Part shown: positions 30,313-38,006 of the stretch, one piece after another
Layout: every line of letters starts with the position of its first letter
Position numbering within the stretch: the stretch's first letter is position 1
Source of the DNA: Nitrospinaceae bacterium
GTDB lineage: Bacteria > Nitrospinota > Nitrospinia > Nitrospinales > Nitrospinaceae
Length of the DNA: 64,000 nucleotides
Direction: 5' to 3'
Assembly: GCA_029261535.1 (NCBI GenBank)
Contig: JAJDBF010000070.1
Coordinates: 1-64,000 of the forward strand
Made by a program: the position numbers and the translations under genes
The notes under the pieces: model-generated
Told to the model about the DNA's origin: nothing
What the model saw: only the letters and a program-made list of their open reading frames with translations
Database searches by the model: none

Positions 30313-31108
30313 TTTCAGAACATCCACCCTGTTTCTAAACTTGAAAAGTCTCCTGCCCGGTCTTGCCCTGTTATTTCTTGCAACTGCCTGCGTCGGCATT
30401 CCTGATGAAAGCCGACGACTGCAAACCAAAGATGTCACGCTGGAATATCACGACAAGCAAAACGACCGCGACATCGACAGCATCGACCTGCAACATCCAT
30501 TTTCAATCTCGCAGGAGGCGATGGAGACGCAAGTCCTTTCCATTTATTTCGAGCACATGGCACTGGTGTCGAGCAAACGACCGGTGTTCAACAAAGTGCA
30601 ATTGCCAAACCTGTCACGCCTGTTGACCAGGGCACTCAACAACGCCAAACCCAACCATTATATTTCATTTAAAGTAACGGGGGATGGCGGGGACACCACT
30701 GGCGACCTGTTCGCTGTGAACGGTAAACTGCACTGGCGGGTCACCCGGATCAACGGTGAAGCGTTCACCAGCAAAGCCTGGGCGCGCAATGTCCAACACT
30801 GGCGACTGGCACCGCGAACGGGCCAGAAATTCTACGTCAAAAAAATAATGTTGGAACGTGAAATCCACAACTGGCTCATCTCCAGCCTCGACCTGTCGAA
30901 TGCCCGATCCACCAAATATAAAAAACACAAAGCAAAAATCAAAAAGAGACAATCAGCCAACACACCTCAAACAATCCCGCCCGCGACCAACAAGGAACAG
31001 GAACTCGAACGCAAGCTCGGCATCCTCAACAAACTCAAGTCCAAAGGCCTCATCGACCCCGCCGAATTCGAGAGACGCAGGAAGGCTCTGCTGGATAAGT
31101 ATTTATAA
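30296..31108 (+). CDS. Lipoprotein with C-terminal SHOCT domain
   Basis: The start at 30296 (or the next codon, 30299) overlaps the methyltransferase stop by about 15 bases. A longer frame from 30215 would lie wholly inside that gene. The 270-residue product has a lipoprotein signal ending LALLFLATACVG, with the Cys as lipidation site. The central domain is unassigned. The C-terminus (EQELERKLGILNKLKSKGLI and DPAEFERRRKALLDKYL) is a short SHOCT domain, a motif thought to mediate oligomerisation. A hairpin repeat element begins one base beyond the stop codon. Confidence 0.78.
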   Translation: MMIQNNFRTSTLFLNLKSLLPGLALLFLATACVGIPDESRRLQTKDVTLEYHDKQNDRDIDSIDLQHPFSISQEAMETQVLSIYFEHMALVSSKRPVFNKVQLPNLSRLLTRALNNAKPNHYISFKVTGDGGDTTGDLFAVNGKLHWRVTRINGEAFTSKAWARNVQHWRLAPRTGQKFYVKKIMLEREIHNWLISSLDLSNARSTKYKKHKAKIKKRQSANTPQTIPPATNKEQELERKLGILNKLKSKGLIDPAEFERRRKALLDKYL

Positions 31109-31109
31109 A

Positions 31110-31260
31110 GAGGACCTCTAATAATTCGAAAATTTTTGTTCCGGCAGTTCGCTCCACCTTTAAAACGAGAACTTTGCATAATCACTTTTTGAGGGACTGA
31201 AAAGCGGATGCCGCCCTTTCCTTCGACAAGCTCAGGACAGGCTATCGGCTCAGGGTGACA
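31110..31260. repeat. Compound repeat: CCTCTAATAATTCG, CTTTGCATAA and CTTCGACA families
   Basis: Positions 31110-31129 (GAGGACCTCTAATAATTCGA) are an end of the hairpin element also seen at 34106-34123 and, reversed, at 47536-47555. Positions 31168-31200 match the inner end of the element at 18584-18756. Positions 31219-31260 are a CTTCGACA-type repeat. Three repeat families are thus stacked in 150 bases between convergent genes. Confidence 0.7.
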
Positions 31261-31284
31261 AATAAAATCAATGTTTTAAATTTT

Positions 31285-31917
31285 TCACTTCACCCTTAAC
31301 AAATAAATACCATCGCGAACGGTGAGGAAAACGTGTTCGACGCGGTCATCGCGTTTGACGGTTTCGTTGAAGCCTGCAATGGCGCGATCCCAGTCGTCCA
31401 TCGGGTGCAGGACGCGTCCGCTCCACAAAACATTGTCGACTGCGATCAATCCGCCCCGGCGCATCTTCGGTAAGATCGCCTGATAATAATTCAGGTAATT
31501 GGCCTTGTCGGCATCGATGAATGCGAAATCTATCGGTCCGGAAACGGTCGCAAGGGATTTGGTCGCGTCACCTTCCAGCAAACGAATCTTTTTTCCGTGC
31601 GGGCTCTCATCAAAATATCGCCTTGCCACGACAATGGCCTCCGGGTCGATCTCGCAGGTGAACAGTTCGCCGTCATGCGGCAGAGCCTCGGCCATGGACA
31701 GCGTCCCGTAGCCGCTGAAGGTGCCGACTTCAATCACCCGCCGCGCATTGCTGATCTTCACCAGCAGGTTGAGGAAGCGGCCTTCGATGCGCCCGGTCAA
31801 CATTTGCGGAATATCGAGCGAGGCGTGGGTTTCCTCTTTCAATCGATTCAGCAGATCGCCTTCGTCTTCGGTGTGATCGTGCGCGTAGCGTTCAATTTTT
31901 TCATCAATAAAATCCAT
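31285..31917 (-). CDS. Family 3 O-methyltransferase
   Basis: The 210-residue protein matches the caffeoyl-CoA-type O-methyltransferase family. It has the SAM motif VIEVGTFSGYGTLSMA, the acidic EIDPEA after strand 2, FAFIDADKANYLNYY (metal-binding Asp region) and GGLIAVDNVLWSGRV. Bacterial members methylate catechol-like groups on small molecules with Mg as cofactor. No pathway genes adjoin it, so the substrate is unknown. An adenine glycosylase gene lies upstream on the same strand, 25 bases away. Confidence 0.9.
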   Translation of the reverse strand: MDFIDEKIERYAHDHTEDEGDLLNRLKEETHASLDIPQMLTGRIEGRFLNLLVKISNARRVIEVGTFSGYGTLSMAEALPHDGELFTCEIDPEAIVVARRYFDESPHGKKIRLLEGDATKSLATVSGPIDFAFIDADKANYLNYYQAILPKMRRGGLIAVDNVLWSGRVLHPMDDWDRAIAGFNETVKRDDRVEHVFLTVRDGIYLLRVK

Positions 31918-31942
31918 CCATTCCTCCTGAGGTTATTTTCCG

Positions 31943-32554
31943 TCAGCCATCGGCAAGGGCCCAGATGTACCAGGTGGCGATGGATTGGTACGGATGCCAT
32001 CTTGCGCCAATGGCCTTCAGTTCTTTTGCGTCTGGTTTGGGTTTCAATTGATAATTTTTCTGCATCCAGGCCTTAAGCCCCAAATCGTCTATCGGCAAGA
32101 CATCAAGACGATTCAGCGAAAAGATCAGAAACATTTCGGCGGTCCAGCGACCGATGCCTTTCACCTGAACCAACTGCTCGATAATTGCTTCATTGTCCAT
32201 GCTATTAAATCGTCGCGTCTTGATGAGACCTTGTTCAAAATGACGCGCCAGATCTTTCAAGTAAGATATTTTCTGGCGGGACAGACCAGCTTGCTTCATT
32301 TTTTCATCGGACAATTCACGCGTATTTTTCGGCTGAGGGCGACACCCTGCAAACAGCCCGGCAAACCGACCATATATGGTCTCTGCCGCTTTAACAGAAA
32401 TTTGCTGTGAGACAATCGCCCGCGCCAGCACGACATAATACGGTTTGTTCGGTTTGAGTTTCAACGGACCCACCGCCCGGATCACAGCGACTATTTTAGG
32501 ATCGCATTGTTTAAAGTGGGCGAGCAGTTGTTTTTGATCGGGCAAGGCTGGCAT
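31943..32554 (-). CDS. AlkA-type DNA-3-methyladenine glycosylase
   Basis: The 203-residue protein has a helix-hairpin-helix with VKGIGRWTAE (131-140) and the catalytic aspartate in LPIDDLGL (D157). It has SQQISVKAA at 49-57, typical of AlkA/MAG-type glycosylases. It excises alkylated bases such as 3-methyladenine to start base-excision repair. It lacks the N-terminal AlkA extension, as in compact bacterial forms. It ends close to an O-methyltransferase gene and begins 6 bases after a leucine-rich-repeat gene on the same strand, suggesting one transcript from aroK onward. Confidence 0.9.
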   Translation of the reverse strand: MPALPDQKQLLAHFKQCDPKIVAVIRAVGPLKLKPNKPYYVVLARAIVSQQISVKAAETIYGRFAGLFAGCRPQPKNTRELSDEKMKQAGLSRQKISYLKDLARHFEQGLIKTRRFNSMDNEAIIEQLVQVKGIGRWTAEMFLIFSLNRLDVLPIDDLGLKAWMQKNYQLKPKPDAKELKAIGARWHPYQSIATWYIWALADG

Positions 32555-32560
32555 GAAAAG

Positions 32561-33376
32561 TCAGTAGTGCAAAAATTTAAAGCGCGGCAAATCGGGTTGG
32601 TCGAGTAAGCTCTGCTTGACATCCATTCCTGCCTGCTTGATAAAGTTTTTGCCGAGGTCCAGCGTGATCAGGTTTTTCAAATGACCACTGCCTAAAATAG
32701 TTTCGACGGCTGAATCATCCAGACCATTGTCTCCCAGATATAATTTTTCCACCTTGTCGAGAATCGGCGATTGGCAAAGAGCTGTAAGTCCTTCGTTGGT
32801 CATGCGCACACGTTCGAGAATGAGTTCTTTCAATGACCGCAAATGAGGCGAGTCTGCAAGTGCCTTGACTCCGTCAACACCCAGAGGATTCACCTTGGCG
32901 TAAAGTGTTTCCAGGCCCGACAGGTTTTTCGACCCGGCAAGCGCGGTCATGGCTGAGGGGCCCAGCCGGTTATATTGTATGTATAAAACCTTAAGGTGCC
33001 GAAGCATTTTGGATTCCGCGAGGGCCGTCATGGCTTGCTCTGTCAACTTGTTGTGCGCCAGCGACAAGGTATTCAGCCGCGCCAGCGTTGGAAATCCTGC
33101 AAGCAGGGCGACCCCTGCATCTTCAAACTCATTGGAATCCAGCCAAAGAGTTTTGACCGTTTTGAGACGCGGCCAGCCGCCGAGCCATTCCATCTCCTCA
33201 AGGTTGATGTCCTTGTCGTTCAATTCAAGTTTGAACTTGGGCTCTTCTCCTGTTTCCGCATCGGCAAACATTTGCGATTCGTCTACCACCATGGCTGTGG
33301 CGTTATCGACTCCGGATTCGATAAGCGTCATGCTGTGTATCAGCAGACTCTCGAACAAAGGACTCATCAAATCCAT
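32561..33376 (-). CDS. Leucine-rich-repeat protein
   Basis: The 271-residue protein carries about six leucine-rich repeats of roughly 25-28 residues (LNTLSLAHNKLTEQAMTALA, LKVLYIQYNRLGPSAMTALA and similar), of the ribonuclease-inhibitor-like kind. There is no signal peptide, so it is probably cytoplasmic and acts in protein binding. The start is favoured by AAGGAG about 6 bases upstream and overlaps the end of aroK by 10 bases. A second ATG at 33367 overlaps the aroK TGA. Two more proteins of this type lie within 3 kb. Confidence 0.85.
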   Translation of the reverse strand: MDLMSPLFESLLIHSMTLIESGVDNATAMVVDESQMFADAETGEEPKFKLELNDKDINLEEMEWLGGWPRLKTVKTLWLDSNEFEDAGVALLAGFPTLARLNTLSLAHNKLTEQAMTALAESKMLRHLKVLYIQYNRLGPSAMTALAGSKNLSGLETLYAKVNPLGVDGVKALADSPHLRSLKELILERVRMTNEGLTALCQSPILDKVEKLYLGDNGLDDSAVETILGSGHLKNLITLDLGKNFIKQAGMDVKQSLLDQPDLPRFKFLHY

Positions 33377-33888
33377 TTTTTCTCCTTAAAATGATAGATG
33401 ATTTCCTTTACTGTCCTTTCAGGTTTAACGTAAGAAGTGTCGCAAATAAAATCCGATGCGTTCTTATACTTTTCCTGCCTCTGCTCCATGATCTGCTTCT
33501 GCTCCTCCTCGAAACTGACACCGTCAAGCAAACTGGGCCTGGTTTGATCTCGACTCAGACGCTCCAGCAGGATATTAAATTCTGCCGTGAGCAAAACCAC
33601 ATGACCACGACGTTTGAGTCGATCCACATTGCGCTGGTCCAGCACCACCCCGCCGCCACAGTCGAGAATGGCCTGGTCCGCCTGATCGCAAACTTCCTGT
33701 ACAACTTCACATTCGAGTTCGCGAAATTTTGGCCAGCCGAAACGAGCGACAAACTCGGGAATCCCCATGCCACCCTTTTGCTCTATGATCCGGTCGAGGC
33801 TGAATAGCTGGCGGTCTAAACGGCGTGCCAGAAGGCGACCAATAACGGATTTACCGGTTCCGCGATAACCCATGAGAACAATATTCAT
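33367..33888 (-). CDS. aroK: Shikimate kinase
   Basis: The start at 33888 gives MNIVLMGYRGTGKS with the P-loop at residues 7-14. A 12-residue longer start at 33924 is less likely. D-R-I-I and E-L-E residues, CGGGVVL (substrate binding) and the LSRDQTRPSL lid region match shikimate kinase, which phosphorylates shikimate in aromatic amino acid synthesis. No other aro genes are nearby. The gene overlaps the start of a leucine-rich-repeat gene, indicating coupling. Confidence 0.92.
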   Translation of the reverse strand: MNIVLMGYRGTGKSVIGRLLARRLDRQLFSLDRIIEQKGGMGIPEFVARFGWPKFRELECEVVQEVCDQADQAILDCGGGVVLDQRNVDRLKRRGHVVLLTAEFNILLERLSRDQTRPSLLDGVSFEEEQKQIMEQRQEKYKNASDFICDTSYVKPERTVKEIIYHFKEKKWI

Positions 33889-34295
33889 GGAAGAGAGGGT
33901 ATAAGAATTCCCGGAGGGATGCAATCATCCCCCCGTGTTTTTAAAACCAACCCGACATGATAAGAACCCCTGCTGTTGAGCACTTCCCATCCCCCGACCA
34001 AAACGACCTTCCAGCTTGCTACTCTTTCTTTACGGGTTCTCTCTATGGTGAAATCATAACGTCATGGCCCAATAATGATCCGCATTTTTAAGCAATTTTT
34101 TTATGGGACCTCTAATAATTCGATATTTCCCATTCCGGCAACTCGCAGACCCTCTAAAGCCAAGGAGATCTTCGTTAGCCGTGCGCAAGCACCTCGCGAC
34201 CAAAAGCAATTTCCAGAAGAACCCTTATGATATACTTGATAAAAGTTTTCATTTTGTCATTCAAAGGCTCGACCACTTTAGAAAGGGTACCTGCC
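33889..34295. other. Divergent intergenic region with a repeat remnant
   Basis: Between aroK (minus) and the Sel1-like gene (plus) lies a degraded copy of the CCTCTAATAATTCG hairpin element (34106-34212). A poly-T tract precedes it (about 34096-34102). No promoter was assigned. Confidence 0.45.
34106..34212. repeat. CCTCTAATAATTCG hairpin element, degenerate copy
   Basis: The left end GGACCTCTAATAATTCGA (34106-34123) and the right-hand CAAAAGCAATTT (34201-34212) match the element at 47458-47555 read in reverse. The middle shares CAACTCGCAGACC and CTCTAAA. Base pairing in the inner stem is partly lost. Confidence 0.65.
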
Positions 34296-34787
34296 GTGAA
34301 ACCAACCATAAAGATGACCCTCAAACTGATTTCTCTGGGAATCCTGTTTCTGTTAATTTCTTTTCTGCCGGCAGTCGCTTTCGACCGGGAAGCGGCACTT
34401 GAAAAGAAGTGTCAGGAGAAAAACTCCTTCGCCTGCTTCACCATTGGTGAGAAGTTACGCACACTGGACAGGAACAATAAAAAAGCTCTCGAATATTACA
34501 CGATGGCCTGTGATGGCGGCTGGATAACTGCCTGCACCAACGCTGGCATCCTGAAAACCCTGGAAGGAGAATCGCATGGCGACTACCAGAAAAAAATGAA
34601 AATCTGGAAAGAAGCCGGCAAGTTCTTCAGCAAAGCCTGCGACAAAGATGAAAACAACGCCTGCTCCAATCTTGGACTGCTGAAATACAAACAGGGTCGC
34701 ACCAGTTCTGCGAAAAAATACTATGGAAAAGCCTGCGACCTTGGCAACAATGTTGCGTGCGGTCTTTTGGACAAGCTGAATAAATAA
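34296..34787 (+). CDS. Exported Sel1-like repeat protein, cysteine-rich
   Basis: The start is taken as GTG at 34296, 8 bases after GAAAGGG and just ahead of a signal peptide (LKLISLGILFLLISFLPAVAF). A longer frame from 34227 lacks a site. The mature part has about three Sel1-like helical repeats with paired cysteines (KKCQEKNSFACFTIGEKL, ACDGGWITACTNAG, ACDKDENNACSNLGLLKY, ACDLGNNVACGLL), reminiscent of Helicobacter cysteine-rich (Hcp) proteins. It is probably a periplasmic scaffold stabilised by disulfides. Its stop overlaps the ATG of the next leucine-rich-repeat gene by one base. Confidence 0.8.
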   Translation: MKPTIKMTLKLISLGILFLLISFLPAVAFDREAALEKKCQEKNSFACFTIGEKLRTLDRNNKKALEYYTMACDGGWITACTNAGILKTLEGESHGDYQKKMKIWKEAGKFFSKACDKDENNACSNLGLLKYKQGRTSSAKKYYGKACDLGNNVACGLLDKLNK

Positions 34788-35458
34788 TGGCCAAAAAACC
34801 GGCGTTCTCGGCAAAAGATTGGGAAAAACTGGTCAACGATGGCACCAATTACGGTGACGAGGGAGAGGGGTTCACGCCAAAGCAGAAAGCCCTGTTTGAA
34901 TGCATCAAGGATAAAAAAGTTTTGAAGGTGCAGGATGCCTACGCGTTTTCCAAGCATGGCAAAAAAGAAGAGAACCACGCCATCGAACTGGCGGAGTTGA
35001 TAGCTGGTTTCGAGCCTGTCGATAAAGTAAAAAGTTTCATCATCACCCACAACGGCCTGACTCCTCAGGCCCTGCAGGTCCTCATCGATTCCAAATACGT
35101 TCAGGATATAGAGTACCTGCAATTCGGGTCGAATGAGTTGGGAGACGAGGGGGTTCAGATGATCGCCAACTCGGAAAAATTTTGCAACGTGCACACCCTC
35201 AACCTTGAGTGCAATGGCATTGGTCCTGAAGGTGCCAAGGCTCTCGCCACTTCACCTTTCCTGAGCAACATTGACTACCTGAGTCTGGTGGACAACCGGA
35301 TCGGTGAGGAAGGCGCGTATGCCATTGCCGACTCGGACAATCTTGCCAGCCTGACTTACCTGCATCTGGGCGGGAACCGCATCAAATCAGACGCGGCAAA
35401 AGAAGCCCTGCGTCAGTCGAAAAAACTGGTGAACCTGCAAACTCTCAAAATATTTTAG
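34787..35458 (+). CDS. Leucine-rich-repeat protein
   Basis: The 223-residue cytoplasmic-type protein has an N-terminal charged section and about five leucine-rich repeats (for example LNLECNGIGPEGAKALATS, LSLVDNRIGEEGAYAIADS, LHLGGNRIKSDAAKEALRQS). The repeats follow the LxxLxLxxNxIxxEGAxALA pattern. Its ATG overlaps the stop of the Sel1-like gene (TAATG), indicating coupled translation, although that partner is exported and this protein is not. It resembles the leucine-rich-repeat proteins at 32.6 and 35.5 kb. Confidence 0.85.
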   Translation: MAKKPAFSAKDWEKLVNDGTNYGDEGEGFTPKQKALFECIKDKKVLKVQDAYAFSKHGKKEENHAIELAELIAGFEPVDKVKSFIITHNGLTPQALQVLIDSKYVQDIEYLQFGSNELGDEGVQMIANSEKFCNVHTLNLECNGIGPEGAKALATSPFLSNIDYLSLVDNRIGEEGAYAIADSDNLASLTYLHLGGNRIKSDAAKEALRQSKKLVNLQTLKIF

Positions 35459-35482
35459 TGCTTAAAAAGAAATCCTGCCCGC

Positions 35483-36421
35483 TCATTCTTCGTAGTCCGG
35501 CCTGAGCAATTCAGGTCGCGAATAATTTACATACCCCGCATCTTCCCCCATCTCTTCGTGCAGGAGCAGTTTTTTCAATTTGGGAAGAGCCTTGTGCTCA
35601 TGCAGGATTTTCGCGCCGTCCTCCTTGAAATAATTGCGTCCGATGTACAGCGTTTCAAGGGCGGACAAGTTGTTCGATTCCCCCAATGCCCTGGCTCCAT
35701 CCTCGTCGATGGAATTATTGGTCAACCACAGGGTTTTGAGTCCAGGCGGAATTTTCGATTGTGCGAATGCCACCACGCCTTCATCCCCCATGCGGTTGCC
35801 GGAAAGATTAAGAGCTTCCAGCGCAGACAATCCACCTTCTTCAAACAGGATGCCGCCTCCTTCTTCGCCGATGTAGTTGCGCTCGAGGTTAAGAAAAATC
35901 AATTGAGTCAACGTCTGACTTTTCCCCAGAGCGCGGGCGGATTCCAGCCCAATCTCGTTCCAGCTAAGGTTGAGCCATTCAAGCTGGGAGAAATTTTTTG
36001 AACCTGCAATGGCGACACCGGCCGGATCTTTCAAGCGGTTATCTTCCAGAGAAAGTGCTTTGAGATTTTTCATCCGGACCGTTTCCGATTCCGCAATTTC
36101 GACCACAGCTTCCGAAGTGACGTAGTTCACGGAAAGATCCAGATCGAGTAACTGCTCCAACCCTTCCGCCTCAAAAAGAGTTTTCATTTCTTCCAGGGCA
36201 ATTTGATTGTCCCTCAAGTCGAGCTTGGTGACAGATTTTAAATCTGCAAACCCGGTCAGAATAGCCACTTCATCCATAGCAAAACGACGACCCGTGAAAG
36301 TCAACACCGTGGGGTCTTCAGCTAGCTGAGTCCTTATTTCATTTTCCAGTTTTTCTTTTTTTTCCTCAAAACCAGGTTCACCAGATTCGTAAACTGAGTC
36401 CCCGTCACTCCTGATCGCCAC
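35483..36421 (-). CDS. Leucine-rich-repeat protein
   Basis: The 312-residue protein has an acidic N-terminus and about eight leucine-rich repeats (LKALSLEDNRLKDPAGVAIA, LEWLNLSWNEIGLESARALG, LFLNLERNYIGEEGGGILF, LEALNLSGNRMGDEGVVAFA and others). It lacks a signal peptide. The consensus matches the two neighbours, so the three genes are probably paralogs formed locally and then rearranged. It converges on the previous gene with 24 bases between the stops. Binding partner unknown. Confidence 0.86.
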   Translation of the reverse strand: MAIRSDGDSVYESGEPGFEEKKEKLENEIRTQLAEDPTVLTFTGRRFAMDEVAILTGFADLKSVTKLDLRDNQIALEEMKTLFEAEGLEQLLDLDLSVNYVTSEAVVEIAESETVRMKNLKALSLEDNRLKDPAGVAIAGSKNFSQLEWLNLSWNEIGLESARALGKSQTLTQLIFLNLERNYIGEEGGGILFEEGGLSALEALNLSGNRMGDEGVVAFAQSKIPPGLKTLWLTNNSIDEDGARALGESNNLSALETLYIGRNYFKEDGAKILHEHKALPKLKKLLLHEEMGEDAGYVNYSRPELLRPDYEE

Positions 36422-36797
36422 GCTGACCTCCAGATGTTTTTATCCCTAATTTTCAACAATCAAATGCGATTGAATTCCAGGCATTCTAGCAAGTCTCTTA
36501 AGATTCCCCAAGCCACAGGGGGAATTGAACAGTCCAATTATTGACCGAGGTTGCAGAAGGGTATCGGTTTTTACAGGGCAGGATGCTGGCCCATTGCCCC
36601 TCAACCTGACAGACCATGTACCAGTGCTCATCTCAAAGCCACAAAACCCCTAATAAATCAATAATAAACAGGGGCTGATCCAATATTAAAAAAAATTAAT
36701 GAGGCGTTAATACAAAGTTAATGTTGGTTTCCTATATTGGGATCAGGTCAATCTCGATGACCACCAAACCAATCCTCATTGAAAGGAGGGCCTGACT
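36422..36797. other. Gene-free divergent region
   Basis: About 375 bases between a leucine-rich-repeat gene (minus) and the TusA-like gene (plus). A GAAAGGAGG ribosome binding site serves the latter. Nothing else could be identified with confidence. Confidence 0.4.
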
Positions 36798-37052
36798 ATG
36801 ACTGCATTTAAATCTTTGGATATTCGCGGCCTGTCTTTCTTCAACGCATTTAATATGACCAATGATGCTGTTAATGAAGTGAAGACGGACGGTATCCTGG
36901 AAATCATCCTTGATAAGAAAAAGAACTTCACCGATGCCTTTCGCGATTGGGCATCGTCACGCGGTTACAAGGTTTCCGGAGTGGACGAACACGACGGTCT
37001 TGTTCGGATGTTCATCACCAAAGTGACAAAACTGAAAAAGAAAAAACGCTGA
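36798..37052 (+). CDS. TusA-like small protein lacking the catalytic cysteine
   Basis: The 84-residue protein follows the whole pattern of TusA/SirA sulfur carriers: LDIRGLSFFNAF, a helix with VNEVKTDGILEIIL, then FRDWASSRGYKVSGV and the final GLVRMFITK strand. The family's CPxP motif right after the LDxRGL strand is missing, and F14 and F15 stand where Cys and Pro are expected. It therefore cannot relay sulfur by the usual persulfide route and may be a binding or regulatory derivative. It stands alone with a GAAAGGAGG site upstream. Confidence 0.62.
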   Translation: MTAFKSLDIRGLSFFNAFNMTNDAVNEVKTDGILEIILDKKKNFTDAFRDWASSRGYKVSGVDEHDGLVRMFITKVTKLKKKKR

Positions 37053-37220
37053 ACACATCTAAGGGGCCACCGGTTTTTTCGTAAATTTTTCCCAGGACCC
37101 TCCTCTCCCTGGGAGTCACTGCCCTCCTCAAACGAAAAAGCTGGTGAGCCTCTTTTTTTGCCCCACTCTCCTTAGAAAACATTTGCCGCACGTTGCTCTC
37201 TCTAAAGCTAACCTGATTTT

Positions 37221-37988
37221 TTATTTCCTGTTGCGCTCGTAAATCAGATTCAAGCCTTCCAGGGTCAGGAAGTCGTCGACGATTTCGATGGTTTCGACTT
37301 GCTCGGCGATCACGCTGATCAATCCGCCGGTGCCCACCACTTTGGCTTTCGATTTCATTTCCTTTTGCATTTTGTTTACGATGTTGTCGATCATTCCCAC
37401 AAAACCATAAACCGTGCCCGACTGAATACTCTCCATGGTCGACCGCCCGATCACATGTTCGGGCAGGGCGAGGTCCACCGGGGACAACTTGGCAGTGTTG
37501 CTAAACAGTGCTTCAAGGGAAATGCGCAGACCCGGTGCAATGGCTCCTCCTAAATATTCGCCCTGGGCAGACACGGCATCAAAAGTAGTCGCGGTGCCAA
37601 AGTCGACGAGGATCAACGGTCCGCCATATTTTTCAAAACCCGCAACGGCATTGACAATGCGATCTGCTCCCACCTCAATCGGATTCTTGTACAAAATTGA
37701 GATGCCGGTTTTGATCCCCGGCCCCACCACCAGTGCTTTTGTTTTAAAAAACTTGTTCGACAACTCCTCAAACACAGGCACCAGAGGTGGCACCACACAC
37801 GACAGGATAAGCGCGTTAATAGTTTGCGGTTCCGCCGAGTTAAGCCTTATAAATTCCTGCACCAGCACCCAATATTCGTCGGTGGTGCGATTCAATTCGG
37901 TGCGGACGCGCCAGTGCATTTGTAGTTTCTGGCCTCGGAAAAGACCAAACACGATATTGGTGTTGCCAATGTCAACCGCAAGGAGCAT
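37221..37988 (-). CDS. coaX: Type III pantothenate kinase
   Basis: The 255-residue protein starts LLAVDIGNTNIVFGLF (phosphate-binding motif), has GADRIVNAVAGFEKYGGP and DFGTATTFDAVS, and ends with a VVGTGGLISVIA motif typical of CoaX. It makes 4-phosphopantothenate from pantothenate, the first step of coenzyme A synthesis, and needs a monovalent cation. It follows the carbamoyltransferase gene by 18 bases on the same strand, so it is probably the last gene of that transcript. Confidence 0.95.
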   Translation of the reverse strand: MLLAVDIGNTNIVFGLFRGQKLQMHWRVRTELNRTTDEYWVLVQEFIRLNSAEPQTINALILSCVVPPLVPVFEELSNKFFKTKALVVGPGIKTGISILYKNPIEVGADRIVNAVAGFEKYGGPLILVDFGTATTFDAVSAQGEYLGGAIAPGLRISLEALFSNTAKLSPVDLALPEHVIGRSTMESIQSGTVYGFVGMIDNIVNKMQKEMKSKAKVVGTGGLISVIAEQVETIEIVDDFLTLEGLNLIYERNRK

Positions 37989-38006
37989 GGGTTTGCCGGT
38001 GTCGAA

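Noticed and set aside
36446..36631. 61-residue minus-strand frame upstream of a leucine-rich-repeat gene
   Set aside because: It has no start site, no family features and low coding quality.
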